Of a DNA stretch of 64,000 nucleotides, positions 46,064-55,223 are shown one piece after another. The DNA comes from JAISST01 sp050434145. GTDB taxonomy: Bacteria > Fusobacteriota > Fusobacteriia > Fusobacteriales > Fusobacteriaceae. Each line of letters opens with the position of its first letter. Position 1 is the stretch's first letter. Made by a program: the position numbers and the translations under genes. Below the pieces are notes generated by a model. That model was given only the letters and a program-made list of their open reading frames with translations. It did no database searches and was not told the origin of the DNA. The stretch lies in contig NZ_JBNPVX010000002.1 in NCBI RefSeq assembly GCF_050434145.1, positions 62,001 through 126,000 on the forward strand, in the 5' to 3' direction.

Positions 46064-47008
46064 CTATTTAACTATTCTTGTACCTGTTTTTCCTAATATC
46101 CCATCTTTAGCTTTTTCAAGTAAAGTAATCAGGGAATATCTTCCTTCTTTTGATTGGGCAAATTCAACAGCTGCCTCAACTTTTGGCAACATAGACCCTG
46201 GTGCAAAATGGCCTTCTTTTATATATTTCTTTGCTTCATCAACAGTTACTTGTGCAAGCCATTTTTCATCTGATTTACCAAAGTTAATAGCTATTTTTTC
46301 TACAGCAGTGAGTATTATTAAGCAATCTGCATCTAATTTCTGAGCCAGTAATGAACTTACAAAATCTTTGTCTATTACAGCACTAGCACCTTTCAAATGA
46401 TTATCTTGTAGGGTTACAGGTATTCCACCTCCACCACAAGCTATTACCACTTGCCCTGAATTGACCAATGTCTTTATTGCACCAATTTCTATAATCTCCA
46501 CTGGCTTCGGAGAAGCAACTACTCTTCTATATCCTCGGCCAGCATCTTCCTTTACTATATAACCATATTTTTCTGCTGATAACTCCCCTTCTTCTTTAGT
46601 CATGAAATGACCAATTGGTTTTGAAGGATTTTGAAATGCTGGATCATCTATATCCACCCTTACTTGAGTAACCATGGTAGCTACTGGAATATTTTTTATT
46701 CCTCTATTATATAATTCCTCTCTTATTGCATTCTGTAAATCATAACCTATATAAGCTTGACTCATGGCCACACAAACAGAGAGTGGTGTATTAGGTTGCT
46801 TTGGATTCTCTCTAGTAAGAGCTGCCATTGCATTATTTATCATTCCAACTTGTGGACCATTCCCATGTGATACTACTACTTCACAACCTTCTTCTATTAA
46901 ATCAACAATTGCTTGTGATGTGCTTTTTACTGCTATCATTTGCTCTGGTAATGTATTTCCTAACGCATTTCCTCCTAAAGCTATTACTACTCTTTTCTTT
47001 TTATTCAT
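46064..47008 (-). CDS. arcC: Carbamate kinase
   Basis: 314-residue enzyme making ATP, ammonia and CO2 from carbamoyl phosphate and ADP. VVIALGGNALG at the start, VVSHGNGPQVGMI, and the ACGGGGIPV motif are diagnostic. The start ATG 47008 follows GGAGG that overlaps the ygeW stop, so the genes are coupled. Following ygeX-ygeY-ygeW, it would harvest the carbamoyl phosphate released by YgeW as ATP. Confidence 0.95.
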   Translation of the reverse strand: MNKKKRVVIALGGNALGNTLPEQMIAVKSTSQAIVDLIEEGCEVVVSHGNGPQVGMINNAMAALTRENPKQPNTPLSVCVAMSQAYIGYDLQNAIREELYNRGIKNIPVATMVTQVRVDIDDPAFQNPSKPIGHFMTKEEGELSAEKYGYIVKEDAGRGYRRVVASPKPVEIIEIGAIKTLVNSGQVVIACGGGGIPVTLQDNHLKGASAVIDKDFVSSLLAQKLDADCLIILTAVEKIAINFGKSDEKWLAQVTVDEAKKYIKEGHFAPGSMLPKVEAAVEFAQSKEGRYSLITLLEKAKDGILGKTGTRIVK

Positions 47009-47019
47009 ATATTCCTCCA

Positions 47020-48213
47020 CTATTTAGTCCAACGTGGTTTATTATTATCTACTAAATCAGATAACATCTTTTGTGGATTTTTCACTTTCGCTAAGAATAT
47101 CATAGCTGCTATAATATAAGGTTTATAGCTAGCTTCTTTATATAAAGGAACTCTATATCTGTCAAATACTGTAGCCTCTACTTCTCCTTCTGTACATGAT
47201 ACTCCACTGATGTCTGCAGGTAAGCAATGCATATACAAAGCTTTCCCATCTTTTGTTTTTTTCATTAATTCCTCTGTACATTCCCAATCTTTATGTTTTG
47301 CATTTTGAGATAATAATTCTTTTTCCAATGTATTTATTCCATCAAAATCTCCTTTTCCATATAGATCAGTTCTTTTTTCCATAGCAGCAAATGGTGCCCA
47401 ACTTTTTGGATATACTATATCTGCATCTTTGAATGCATCTTCCATGCTATTAGTTACTCTAAATGTCCCACCAGAATCTTTTGCATTTTGGTGAGCTATT
47501 TTTTCTACTTCTGGCATCACTTCATATCCTTCTGGATGTGCCAACACTACTTCCATACCAAAACGTGTCATAAGACCTATTATTCCCTGAGGCACACTCA
47601 ATGGTTTCCCATATGATGGAGAATATGCCCATGTCATTGCTATTTTCTTTCCTTTCAAATTTTCTATTCCACCAAATTCATGCACTAAATGAAGTGCATC
47701 CGCCATTGCTTGTGTAGGGTGATCTATATCACATTGTAAATTTACCAATGTAGGTTTTTGTTCCAATACTCCTTCTTTATTTCCTTCTGTCACTGCGTCT
47801 ACTACATCATGCATATACTTGTTACCTTTTCCAATGTACATATCATCTCTGATTCCTATTACATCTGCCATGAAAGATACCATATTTGCAGTCTCTCTTA
47901 CTGTTTCACCATGAGCTATTTGACTCTTTCCTTCATCTAAATCTTGCACTTCTAGTCCTAATAAATTACATGCAGATGCAAATGAAAATCTTGTACGAGT
48001 GGAGTTATCTCTGAATATAGAAATTCCTAGTCCCGAATCAAATATTTTAGATGATATATTATTTTCTCTTAGATTACGTAATGCATCTGCTACTGTAAAT
48101 ACAGCATCCAATTCGTCTCTTGATTTTTCCCAAGTAAGAAAGAAATCTCCATTATACATATTTTTATAATCCAATTTGCTTAAATCTTCTATTAATAATT
48201 TTATATCTTTCAT
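47020..48213 (-). CDS. ygeW: YgeW-type carbamoyltransferase
   Basis: 397-residue member of the aspartate/ornithine carbamoyltransferase superfamily. The carbamoyl-phosphate loop is FRDNSTRTRFSFASA, followed by a long insertion and the HCLPADI motif near 335 that marks the knotted YgeW/YgeW-like group. Its acceptor is thought to be 2,3-diaminopropionate or a similar amine, based on neighbourhood. It lies between ygeY and arcC in one operon. AAGGAGAGAT precedes the ATG. Confidence 0.92.
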   Translation of the reverse strand: MKDIKLLIEDLSKLDYKNMYNGDFFLTWEKSRDELDAVFTVADALRNLRENNISSKIFDSGLGISIFRDNSTRTRFSFASACNLLGLEVQDLDEGKSQIAHGETVRETANMVSFMADVIGIRDDMYIGKGNKYMHDVVDAVTEGNKEGVLEQKPTLVNLQCDIDHPTQAMADALHLVHEFGGIENLKGKKIAMTWAYSPSYGKPLSVPQGIIGLMTRFGMEVVLAHPEGYEVMPEVEKIAHQNAKDSGGTFRVTNSMEDAFKDADIVYPKSWAPFAAMEKRTDLYGKGDFDGINTLEKELLSQNAKHKDWECTEELMKKTKDGKALYMHCLPADISGVSCTEGEVEATVFDRYRVPLYKEASYKPYIIAAMIFLAKVKNPQKMLSDLVDNNKPRWTK

Positions 48214-48283
48214 AATTATCTCTCCTTATAATTTTTAATTTTCTAATATGTTGCCAAACTGTTTTTTCACATATAAATTTATT

Positions 48284-49549
48284 TTATTCTGCTTTTGTAT
48301 ATATAGTTGGTAGTGCAGCATACACTGCAGCACATTTTACCAAATCTTCTTTCCAAGTCCTTTCATTAGGAGCATGAGCTTGAGCTTCTTTACCAGGACC
48401 AAATCCTATGCAAGGTATTCCATTACGTCCCATTATGGATACTCCATTAGTTGAGAATGTCCATTTGTCAATTCTTGGTTCTCCATACAACTCTTTGAAA
48501 GTCTCACCAAGTGCTTTAGTCACCTTGTGATCTTCTGGTATTACCCATGTAGGAAAATAGCATTCTATTGGATAAACCAATCCTTTGTAAGAAGGTCTTT
48601 CATAATTATACATTGATACTTTAGCTCCATATTTTTTTACATTAGGTAAATTTCTTATTTCATCAAGACAGCTTTCCCATGTTTCTCCTGCAGTCATACG
48701 ACGATCTAAAGATACAGAACAACTATCTGCTACAGCACATCGACTTGGTGAGGTGAAAAATATTTCTGATGTAGTTACTGTACCTCTTCCCAAAAATCTT
48801 GCTTCTTTCCACTCTTTATTATATTTTTCATCTAACATCTTTACTAAACCTTTTATTTCACTGTTATCAGATGCATCATTTGCATTTAGTGCTCTGATAT
48901 CTTGTAGAATATCTGCCATTTTGTATATTGCGTTATCTCCTCTTTCTGGTGCAGAGCCGTGACAAGACACTCCCTGTACATCTACTCGTATTTCCATTCT
49001 TCCTCTTTGTCCTCTGTATATTCCACCATCAGTAGGTTCTGTCGATACCACAAATTCTGGTCTTATTTTATTTTCTTTTATTATATATTCCCAACAAAGT
49101 CCATCACAATCTTCTTCTTGAACAGTTCCTGCTACTAATACTGTATATTTATCATTTAGGAGACCTAAGTCTTTCATAATTTTTGCTCCATATACAGCAG
49201 AAACTATTCCACCTAATTGGTCAGAAGTTCCACGTCCACCTATTTCTGTATCAGATTCGAATCCTTCATATGGATCAAATTCCCAATTGTCTCTGTTCCC
49301 GATTCCAACTGTGTCTATATGAGCATCAAAAGCAATCAAAGTTTTTCCACTTCCCATATAACCTAGAATATTTCCCATAGGGTCAATATCTACTTTGTCA
49401 AATCCTACAGCTTTCATTTCTTCTGATATTCTATTGATGTGACCTTCTTCTCCGCAACTTTCACCAGGTATTCTTACCAAATCACGCAAAAACTTAGTCA
49501 TTGATTTTTCATAATTTTTTGCTGATTCTTTAATTTTTTGGAAATCCAT
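48284..49549 (-). CDS. ygeY: YgeY-type M20 metallopeptidase/deacylase
   Basis: 421-residue zinc hydrolase of the M20 family. Metal and catalytic residues sit in FDAHIDTVG, GRGTSDQLGGI, and TVQEEDCDG. M20 members of this subgroup remove acyl or carbamoyl-type groups from amino acids; the exact substrate in this module is not known, though it sits between ygeX and ygeW. AAGGAGGAAG precedes the ATG. Confidence 0.9.
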   Translation of the reverse strand: MDFQKIKESAKNYEKSMTKFLRDLVRIPGESCGEEGHINRISEEMKAVGFDKVDIDPMGNILGYMGSGKTLIAFDAHIDTVGIGNRDNWEFDPYEGFESDTEIGGRGTSDQLGGIVSAVYGAKIMKDLGLLNDKYTVLVAGTVQEEDCDGLCWEYIIKENKIRPEFVVSTEPTDGGIYRGQRGRMEIRVDVQGVSCHGSAPERGDNAIYKMADILQDIRALNANDASDNSEIKGLVKMLDEKYNKEWKEARFLGRGTVTTSEIFFTSPSRCAVADSCSVSLDRRMTAGETWESCLDEIRNLPNVKKYGAKVSMYNYERPSYKGLVYPIECYFPTWVIPEDHKVTKALGETFKELYGEPRIDKWTFSTNGVSIMGRNGIPCIGFGPGKEAQAHAPNERTWKEDLVKCAAVYAALPTIYTKAE

Positions 49550-49578
49550 ACTTCCTCCTTAGATATAATAAATTTAAA

Positions 49579-49786
49579 CTGCTGCAAAATTATTTTTAAT
49601 AATGCAAATCTATGTCTTTATCCACTTTTCAACTCTTTTTCCTCTATCCTCGCTTCGCTCGACGATTTTAGTGGCAGTAGTGTCTGCGACGCTTTTTGGA
49701 GCTTACCATTCCAAACCCCAAAAGATTTTGTATTTCAGTAAAGACTTAAAAAAATAATAAAGAATATTCACATTTCACAACTGCCT
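49579..49786 (+). repeat. MITE-like intergenic repeat, complete copy
   Basis: 208 bp from CTGCTGCAAAATTATT to TTTCACAACTGCCT in the ygeX-ygeY gap. It shares the middle module AGTGTCTGCGACGCTTTTTGG with the 12539 copy (AGTGCCTGTGGCGCTTTTTGG) and AAAAATAATAAAG near the right end. It interrupts the ygeX-ygeY operon spacing. Confidence 0.7.
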
Positions 49787-49816
49787 GTATAATAAATTTT
49801 AAAAAAATTAATGTTT

Positions 49817-51022
49817 TTATTTGTTTTTTCCATCCCATACTATTGATTTATAACGTTCTGGATCTGTGTCCCCTTCAGTGGAAAATAATAGAACTTTGGA
49901 ATTTTCATCTAAAGCTAAAGCACTTCTCAATTCTTTATACTCATCCATAGTCATAATTGACGCTAATAATCCCAATGTAACTGCTCCTGATTCACCTGAT
50001 ACTATTGGAGAGTCCCCTTTCAATGGGGCAGCCAACATTCTCATTCCTTTGACAGCTACCCAATCAGGACAAGACACAAATGTATCTGTATTATTTTTTA
50101 ATATATCCCATGAAATTGTATTTGGCTCCCCACAAGCAAGTCCTGCCATAATAGTTTGCATATCACCATCTACTATTTTCATTTCACCATCTTTAGCAAG
50201 AGCACCTTTATATAAACAATCTGCCACATCAGCTTCTACTACTATTACTTTTGGTGGATTTTCTTTATATATATTAGAAAAGTATCCTTGTACTCCTCCT
50301 GCCAGAGAACCAACACCAGCTTGAATAAATATATGTGTAGGTCTATCGCAATGATAATCTCTCAATTGTTCATCTGCTTCCATAGCCATTGTTCCGTACC
50401 CTTCCATTATCCAAGTAGGGATTTCCTCATAGCCTGCCCACGCTGTATCTTGTACTACTACACCATTTTTAGTTTTTGATGCAGCTGCAGCTGCCATTCT
50501 TACGCATTCATCATAATTTACTTCTTCTATAGTTGCTGTTGCATTTTCTTTTTTTATATTGTCAAGTCTTGTGATTGTTGTTCCCTTTGGCATAAATACC
50601 ACTGCTTTCTGATTAAGTTTGTTGGCAGCCCAAGCTACTCCTCGTCCATGATTCCCATCTGTAGCTGTGAAAAATGTAGCTTGTCCAAACTCTTTTCTCA
50701 ACTCATCAGATATTAATACGCTATATGGTAATTGCGATACATCTTTATTGGTTTCTTTTGCAATATATCTAGCCATTGCATATGAACCACCTAGAACTTT
50801 GAAAGCATTAAGACCAAATCGATAAGATTCATCTTTTACAAATATGTTTCCTAAATCAAGATATTTTGCCAGCTGTTCGAGACTTACTAAAGGTGTTTTG
50901 GAATATTGTGGAAAACTCTCATGAAAATTTCTGGCTTTTCTTACTTCTTCTAATGACATTGTCTTCAAGTATTTATCATCAGTTTTTGGCATTTGATTTT
51001 TTACCCATAAAATTTTTTCCAT
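49817..51022 (-). CDS. ygeX: Diaminopropionate ammonia-lyase
   Basis: 401-residue PLP enzyme (fold type II) splitting 2,3-diaminopropionate into pyruvate and two ammonia. The pyridoxal lysine is in GLNAFKVLGGSYAMAR (about residues 71-86); ATDGNHGRGVAWAA and the glycine loop AGVGSLAGGVQGYF are intact. First gene of the ygeX-ygeY-ygeW-arcC operon, with a promoter and tandem operator-like repeats upstream. It gives the module its carbon exit to pyruvate. Confidence 0.95.
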   Translation of the reverse strand: MEKILWVKNQMPKTDDKYLKTMSLEEVRKARNFHESFPQYSKTPLVSLEQLAKYLDLGNIFVKDESYRFGLNAFKVLGGSYAMARYIAKETNKDVSQLPYSVLISDELRKEFGQATFFTATDGNHGRGVAWAANKLNQKAVVFMPKGTTITRLDNIKKENATATIEEVNYDECVRMAAAAASKTKNGVVVQDTAWAGYEEIPTWIMEGYGTMAMEADEQLRDYHCDRPTHIFIQAGVGSLAGGVQGYFSNIYKENPPKVIVVEADVADCLYKGALAKDGEMKIVDGDMQTIMAGLACGEPNTISWDILKNNTDTFVSCPDWVAVKGMRMLAAPLKGDSPIVSGESGAVTLGLLASIMTMDEYKELRSALALDENSKVLLFSTEGDTDPERYKSIVWDGKNK

Positions 51023-51112
51023 TTTTCCTCCATTTATTAAGAAATATACAAATTATTATGTAATTGTAAATAACATTGCTAAATTTAGAATAACTTTCTT
51101 TCTCTATAATAC

Positions 51113-51141
51113 TATATAACACATAAAAATATAAATATCAA
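51113..51141 (-). promoter_or_regulatory. Promoter of the ygeX operon
   Basis: Minus-strand TTGATA (51136-51141) and TATATA (51113-51118) are 17 bp apart, with an extended TG before the -10. The tandem repeat at 51151-51190 begins 10 bp upstream of the -35, the classical position of an activator site. Confidence 0.7.
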
Positions 51142-51150
51142 TAGTTTTAT

Positions 51151-51190
51151 AAAAATATTTTTGTTATTGAAAAAATATTTTTGTTATTGA
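51151..51190 (-). repeat. Perfect tandem 20-bp repeat upstream of ygeX
   Basis: Two identical 20-bp units, AAAAATATTTTTGTTATTGA on the plus strand, at 51151-51170 and 51171-51190. The spacing of 20 bp is close to two helical turns, so a protein could bind both copies on nearly the same face. It may be the binding site of the regulator of the ygeX operon; no candidate regulator gene lies in the window. Confidence 0.65.
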
Positions 51191-51230
51191 TGTTTTTTGA
51201 TTCATTTCTCTAATAAATAATTTTATAAAA

Positions 51231-51266
51231 TAAAAAAAGTCACAAGTAAATTATTCACTTGTAACT
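51231..51266 (-). terminator. Terminator of the HMG-CoA-lyase-like gene
   Basis: AGTCACAAGT and ACTTGTAACT pair (one mismatch) across a 9-nt loop, with a T run on the minus strand. Confidence 0.85.
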
Positions 51267-51307
51267 CTTTTTTATATGCAATAAAAATAATTGATGCCAT
51301 ACTTATC

Positions 51308-52261
51308 TTATTTCTTTAATGTTTCATTTTTTCCTTGACCTTTTGGCAATTCCTTTATTAAATCTTTTGATTTTCCTGCTTTCATAATATAACTATCTGT
51401 AGAGTGACCTACCATTTCTCTTACTTTTCTACCTATAGATATTACTTTGTCCAAATCTATTCCTGTCTTTACTTTCATCTCATCTAACATATGCAATAAA
51501 TCTTCTGTTGGAACATTTCCTGCTGCTCCTGGAACAAAAGGACAACCTCCCACTCCAGCAAATGAAGAATCAAATCTTGTAAACCCTGCTTGCATCCCTG
51601 CTAAAATATTAGCTATACCTAAACCTCTAGTATTATGGAAATGCAACCACCAAGTAACTTCTGGAAATTCTTTTTTCATTTCCACACACATATTATAAAC
51701 TTGGGATGGAATAGCCATTCCAGACGCATCTGAGAGAGATAATTCATTTATTCCACATTTCAAATATGCTTTTACTATTGATTTAACATCATCTATAGGA
51801 ATTTCACTTTCCCAAGGAGAACCAAAGGGCATAGATATTGACCCTGATATTTCTATATTACTTGCTCTAGCAGCATCAACACAAGCTTGAAAACCTGCTA
51901 CAGTTTCTTCTGGTAATGCATTTAAGTTTGATAAATTATGTGCACGACTTGCAGAAACATTCAACTTTACTTTTTTACACCCACAAGCAACAGCTCTATC
52001 TACCCCTTTTACATTGGCAATAAGAGCTCTATATTCCACATCATCTTTTAATTTAATTCCTTTCATTACTTCATCAGTCGTTGCCATTTGCGGAACTGCC
52101 TTAGGACTCATGAATGAACCAACTTCAATTACTTTGAATCCTGCATCTGACAAATCATTAATTAGTTCTATTTTTTGATCAGCAGTTAAAAGAGTGCTTT
52201 CATTCTGCAACCCATCTCTAGGACCAACTTCACATATTACAACTTCTTTTACAAATTCCAT
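51308..52261 (-). CDS. HMG-CoA-lyase-family enzyme
   Basis: 317-residue DRE-TIM metallolyase. GPRDGLQNES at the start, LNVSASRAHNLSNL, and the catalytic-cysteine signature GVGGCPFVPGAAGNVPTEDLL are typical of HMG-CoA lyase and related 3-hydroxyacyl-CoA lyases, which yield a keto acid and a short acyl-CoA. Canonical HMG-CoA breakdown is unlikely to be its role here; its operon holds a CoA-acylating aldehyde dehydrogenase that could supply a hydroxyacyl-CoA. GAGGTGAAAT precedes the ATG 4 bp after the previous gene. Confidence 0.85.
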   Translation of the reverse strand: MEFVKEVVICEVGPRDGLQNESTLLTADQKIELINDLSDAGFKVIEVGSFMSPKAVPQMATTDEVMKGIKLKDDVEYRALIANVKGVDRAVACGCKKVKLNVSASRAHNLSNLNALPEETVAGFQACVDAARASNIEISGSISMPFGSPWESEIPIDDVKSIVKAYLKCGINELSLSDASGMAIPSQVYNMCVEMKKEFPEVTWWLHFHNTRGLGIANILAGMQAGFTRFDSSFAGVGGCPFVPGAAGNVPTEDLLHMLDEMKVKTGIDLDKVISIGRKVREMVGHSTDSYIMKAGKSKDLIKELPKGQGKNETLKK

Positions 52262-52265
52262 AAAT

Positions 52266-53102
52266 TTATTTCACCTCTATTTTTCTCCCAGTTACAAATT
52301 TTTCACAATATGCTTTTGCAGTTTCCAAGCAACGTTGTGCATGACCTTTCATTCCGTATTTTTCTACCATTGCTGAATTTGGTAACTCTATTGAATAAGG
52401 AATTAGCGGCATAAAGTTTAATATAGCTGCTACATCTATTCCACCAGCACCTAGATAATCTCTTCCTTCTCTCATTATTCTTGTCAATTCTTCATGCTCA
52501 GTCGGTATTTCCCCAGTTGCATCACAAATTTGAGAATAATTAAAATATTTATCAGGTATTTTTAATAAATCACTGTAATTATCTCTAGCTCTTTGAATGT
52601 GGTGTGTATCTATCATTAGTCCAGCATTAGTTCTATCTACAGCTTCTAAAACTTCCATAGCCTCAGCTAACTTTTTTACTCCTGCTATTGGTACACATTC
52701 AAGATCTACTGTAAGATTATATTGTTTTGCCAAATCACATATTTCTCCAAATTTTTCTATATAGTATTCTTTATTTGTAGTCCAAATACTACTTAATACA
52801 TGTTTTGCTCCTAATTCTGCGCCTATCGCAAATCCTTTTTCATAGCTCTTCACATCTAAATTATCTATTACTCTTGCTAACTCTATATCCAATAATTTTA
52901 ACCCTGTGTCTTTAAATATAGCTTTTACTTCATTTAGCATTTTAGGATCATTGTATAACTCATATCTATCTTCTCCAGGTAATCCCATATAGATTTGTCT
53001 TATACTCACATAATCATACCCACATTCTGCAGCTATTCTGGATAATTCTACAGGGGTTGTTTTTAATATTGTCAAATGTGCTAAAGAAAATTTAAAATCC
53101 AT
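52266..53102 (-). CDS. Sugar-phosphate isomerase/dehydroshikimate dehydratase-type TIM barrel
   Basis: 278-residue AP-endonuclease-2/IolE-type TIM barrel. Metal-ligand candidates are E in VDLECVPIA, D and H in LMIDTHHIQ, and E in PYSIELPN. Family members include sugar epimerases and 3-dehydroshikimate dehydratase. Its neighbour is a shikimate-type dehydrogenase, which makes a hydroaromatic substrate plausible, but no motif decides it. The ribosome-binding site is weak: the strong AGAGGAGGG lies about 45 nt upstream of the ATG. Confidence 0.8.
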   Translation of the reverse strand: MDFKFSLAHLTILKTTPVELSRIAAECGYDYVSIRQIYMGLPGEDRYELYNDPKMLNEVKAIFKDTGLKLLDIELARVIDNLDVKSYEKGFAIGAELGAKHVLSSIWTTNKEYYIEKFGEICDLAKQYNLTVDLECVPIAGVKKLAEAMEVLEAVDRTNAGLMIDTHHIQRARDNYSDLLKIPDKYFNYSQICDATGEIPTEHEELTRIMREGRDYLGAGGIDVAAILNFMPLIPYSIELPNSAMVEKYGMKGHAQRCLETAKAYCEKFVTGRKIEVK

Positions 53103-53207
53103 AGTATTTCGATAAACATAGAACCTTCTATATTTATCTAATTCCCTCCTCTTTTTTATAGTTTTTAATTAATATTTATTATAAATTCAATTTATTCCAT
53201 TACCCTT

Positions 53208-54074
53208 TTATTCTTCAAATAACTCTTCTCTCACATAATCTTGTGGCATATCTATTCCGAACCAAATTTTGAATGCAATTGCCCCTTGCCATATCATCAT
53301 GTTAATCCCATTAGATGTCTTACATCCTGCTTTTTTTGCATATTTCATTAATAATGTTTCTCTTGGATCATAGACAATATCATAAACAAAAACCTTATCA
53401 TGAAAAACTTTTTCTGATGATACTACACATTTATCTTCTCTACCTTTCATGCCAAGAGGAGTCGCATTAATAAATAATACTGTATCTTCCATTTCTTTCT
53501 TCAAAACTTCATCATCATCATCTAATATTCTGACTTTTACTTCAGTTATATTTTCTTCTATTGTTCTTTTTATTTCTGTAGATAACTCCTTATTTAGCTC
53601 TTTTATACAAAGTTCTCCCACTCCTTCATATGCCAATTGAATCGCTATAGCACGTCCTGCTCCACCTACGCCACAAAGAATTACCTTATCTTTCCTAAAT
53701 GGTATGTTTAATTCATCTAATGAAGCAATGAAACCTCTTCCATCAGTATTGTATCCCTTTATTTTTTTTGTTTCAGAATCTATTGTTATCGTATTTACTG
53801 AACCTATAATTTTAGCATCTGGAGATATTTCATCTAAATATTTTATTACTGCTTGTTTATGAGGAAAAGTTATGTTAGAGCCCTTAGCATTTAAACTTTT
53901 CAAAGAATCTAACCCTTCTTTTATATGACCATCTGGTACTTCAAAACATAAATAAACATAATCTAATCCTAATTTGTCAAAAGCTGAATTATGCATATGA
54001 GGAGATCTACTGTGTTTTAATGGATCCCCAATTAATCCGATAAGTCCTGTAGTCCCTTGTATTCTATTTGACAT
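53208..54074 (-). CDS. aroE: Shikimate/quinate dehydrogenase family
   Basis: 288 residues. The substrate motif is SRSPHMHNSAFDKLGL, with NITFPHKQAVIKYLD, then GYNTDGRGF and the NAD(P) motif CGVGGAGRAIAIQLA, all typical of shikimate dehydrogenases. Placement after a TRAP transporter and before a dehydratase-like gene suggests a catabolic quinate/shikimate dehydrogenase rather than the biosynthetic one; cofactor preference cannot be read here. The start ATG 54074 follows GAGGAGTGATG; 19 upstream codons are open but unlikely. Confidence 0.85.
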   Translation of the reverse strand: MSNRIQGTTGLIGLIGDPLKHSRSPHMHNSAFDKLGLDYVYLCFEVPDGHIKEGLDSLKSLNAKGSNITFPHKQAVIKYLDEISPDAKIIGSVNTITIDSETKKIKGYNTDGRGFIASLDELNIPFRKDKVILCGVGGAGRAIAIQLAYEGVGELCIKELNKELSTEIKRTIEENITEVKVRILDDDDEVLKKEMEDTVLFINATPLGMKGREDKCVVSSEKVFHDKVFVYDIVYDPRETLLMKYAKKAGCKTSNGINMMIWQGAIAFKIWFGIDMPQDYVREELFEE

Positions 54075-54144
54075 TTCATCACTCCTCTTTAGTGAAATGG
54101 TGCCTCTTAAAAGAAGAAGCACCATTCTCATTTTGTAAAATTAC

Positions 54145-55158
54145 TTATTTTGCAGCTTCAACTTCAGCTTTAATAAGATCTACTAATTCTTTTCCTACTT
54201 TCTTCTCAACTTCAGCATAAACTGGTGCACTCATGTCTCTCATTTGATTATATAATTCTGGGCTTATTTCTAATATTTTTGTTCCACTATCTTCTATTAT
54301 CTTAATTCTTCCTGCAACTCTTTCATCAGCCATTTTGTAAGCATATTCTTTAGCTTCATTGGCAGCTTCTGGAATTATAGCTTGAAGATCTGCAGGCAAA
54401 GACGCAACTATATCAGGACTACCAATTAAAGATAATCCATGGATATAATGGTTAGTCATAACAACATAATCTTGTTGTTCATATAATTTCGCAGCAACTG
54501 TAGTTTCAATTGGATTTTCTTGTGCGTCCACAACTTTTTGTTGTAATCCTATATATAATTCCCCAAAATTCATAGGCGTTGGATTTGAACCTATAGATTT
54601 CCAGAATAATATATGATTAGGATTTGGCATAGTTCTTATTTTTAATCCTTTTAAATCCTCTATTTTTTCAACTTTTCTGTTAGAGGTTAATTCTCTAAAA
54701 CCTTGATCAGCATATGCATACAAAGTAATTCCTTTCTTAGCATGAGCTTTTTGTAACTCTTCAAATAATTTTCCAGACATAACTTTTCTTGCAACTTCTT
54801 GATTTGGAAATATCATTGGTAAGTCAAATAATGCAAGTTCAGGCACAAAATTCACTTGTGGAGCAGTATTTTGTACAGCAAATCCAATATCACCATTTTG
54901 TACTCCTTCAATCAAAGCAACATCTCCACCAAGTTGTGCATTTGGATATCTACGTACTACTAATCTTTTCCCTGATTTTTCTTCTAAAAGATCAGCAAAT
55001 TTTGTTAAGAAAATAAAAGTTACTGCATCTTCTGGAGAGTCACAGCCTATATGTAACTCAATTGGCTTTTCTACAGTAGCTAGTGCCACACTTGCACTTC
55101 CGAAACTGAAACATGCTAATAATCCAAGTAAAACTAACATCTTTGAAACTTTTTTCAT
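54145..55158 (-). CDS. DctP-type TRAP solute-binding protein
   Basis: 337-residue periplasmic receptor with a clear signal peptide (MKKVSKMLVLLGLLACFSFG...). The conserved arginine region is LKIRTMPNPNHILFWKSIGSNPTPMNFGELY, which clamps the carboxylate of the ligand, and QQKVVDAQENP follows. The ligand is unknown; with a dehydrogenase and dehydratase following it, a hydroxylated carboxylate is likely. AGGAGGTTTC precedes the ATG. Third gene of the DctQ-DctM-DctP set. Confidence 0.92.
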   Translation of the reverse strand: MKKVSKMLVLLGLLACFSFGSASVALATVEKPIELHIGCDSPEDAVTFIFLTKFADLLEEKSGKRLVVRRYPNAQLGGDVALIEGVQNGDIGFAVQNTAPQVNFVPELALFDLPMIFPNQEVARKVMSGKLFEELQKAHAKKGITLYAYADQGFRELTSNRKVEKIEDLKGLKIRTMPNPNHILFWKSIGSNPTPMNFGELYIGLQQKVVDAQENPIETTVAAKLYEQQDYVVMTNHYIHGLSLIGSPDIVASLPADLQAIIPEAANEAKEYAYKMADERVAGRIKIIEDSGTKILEISPELYNQMRDMSAPVYAEVEKKVGKELVDLIKAEVEAAK

Positions 55159-55223
55159 TTGAAACCTCCTAAATTTTTTAATTTTATTTTAAGTATTAAC
55201 CTACAAGGTAATACATTAGATAA

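Noticed and set aside
51151..51190. The tandem 20-bp repeat as a CRISPR array
   Set aside because: There are only two units with no spacer between them and no cas genes in the window.
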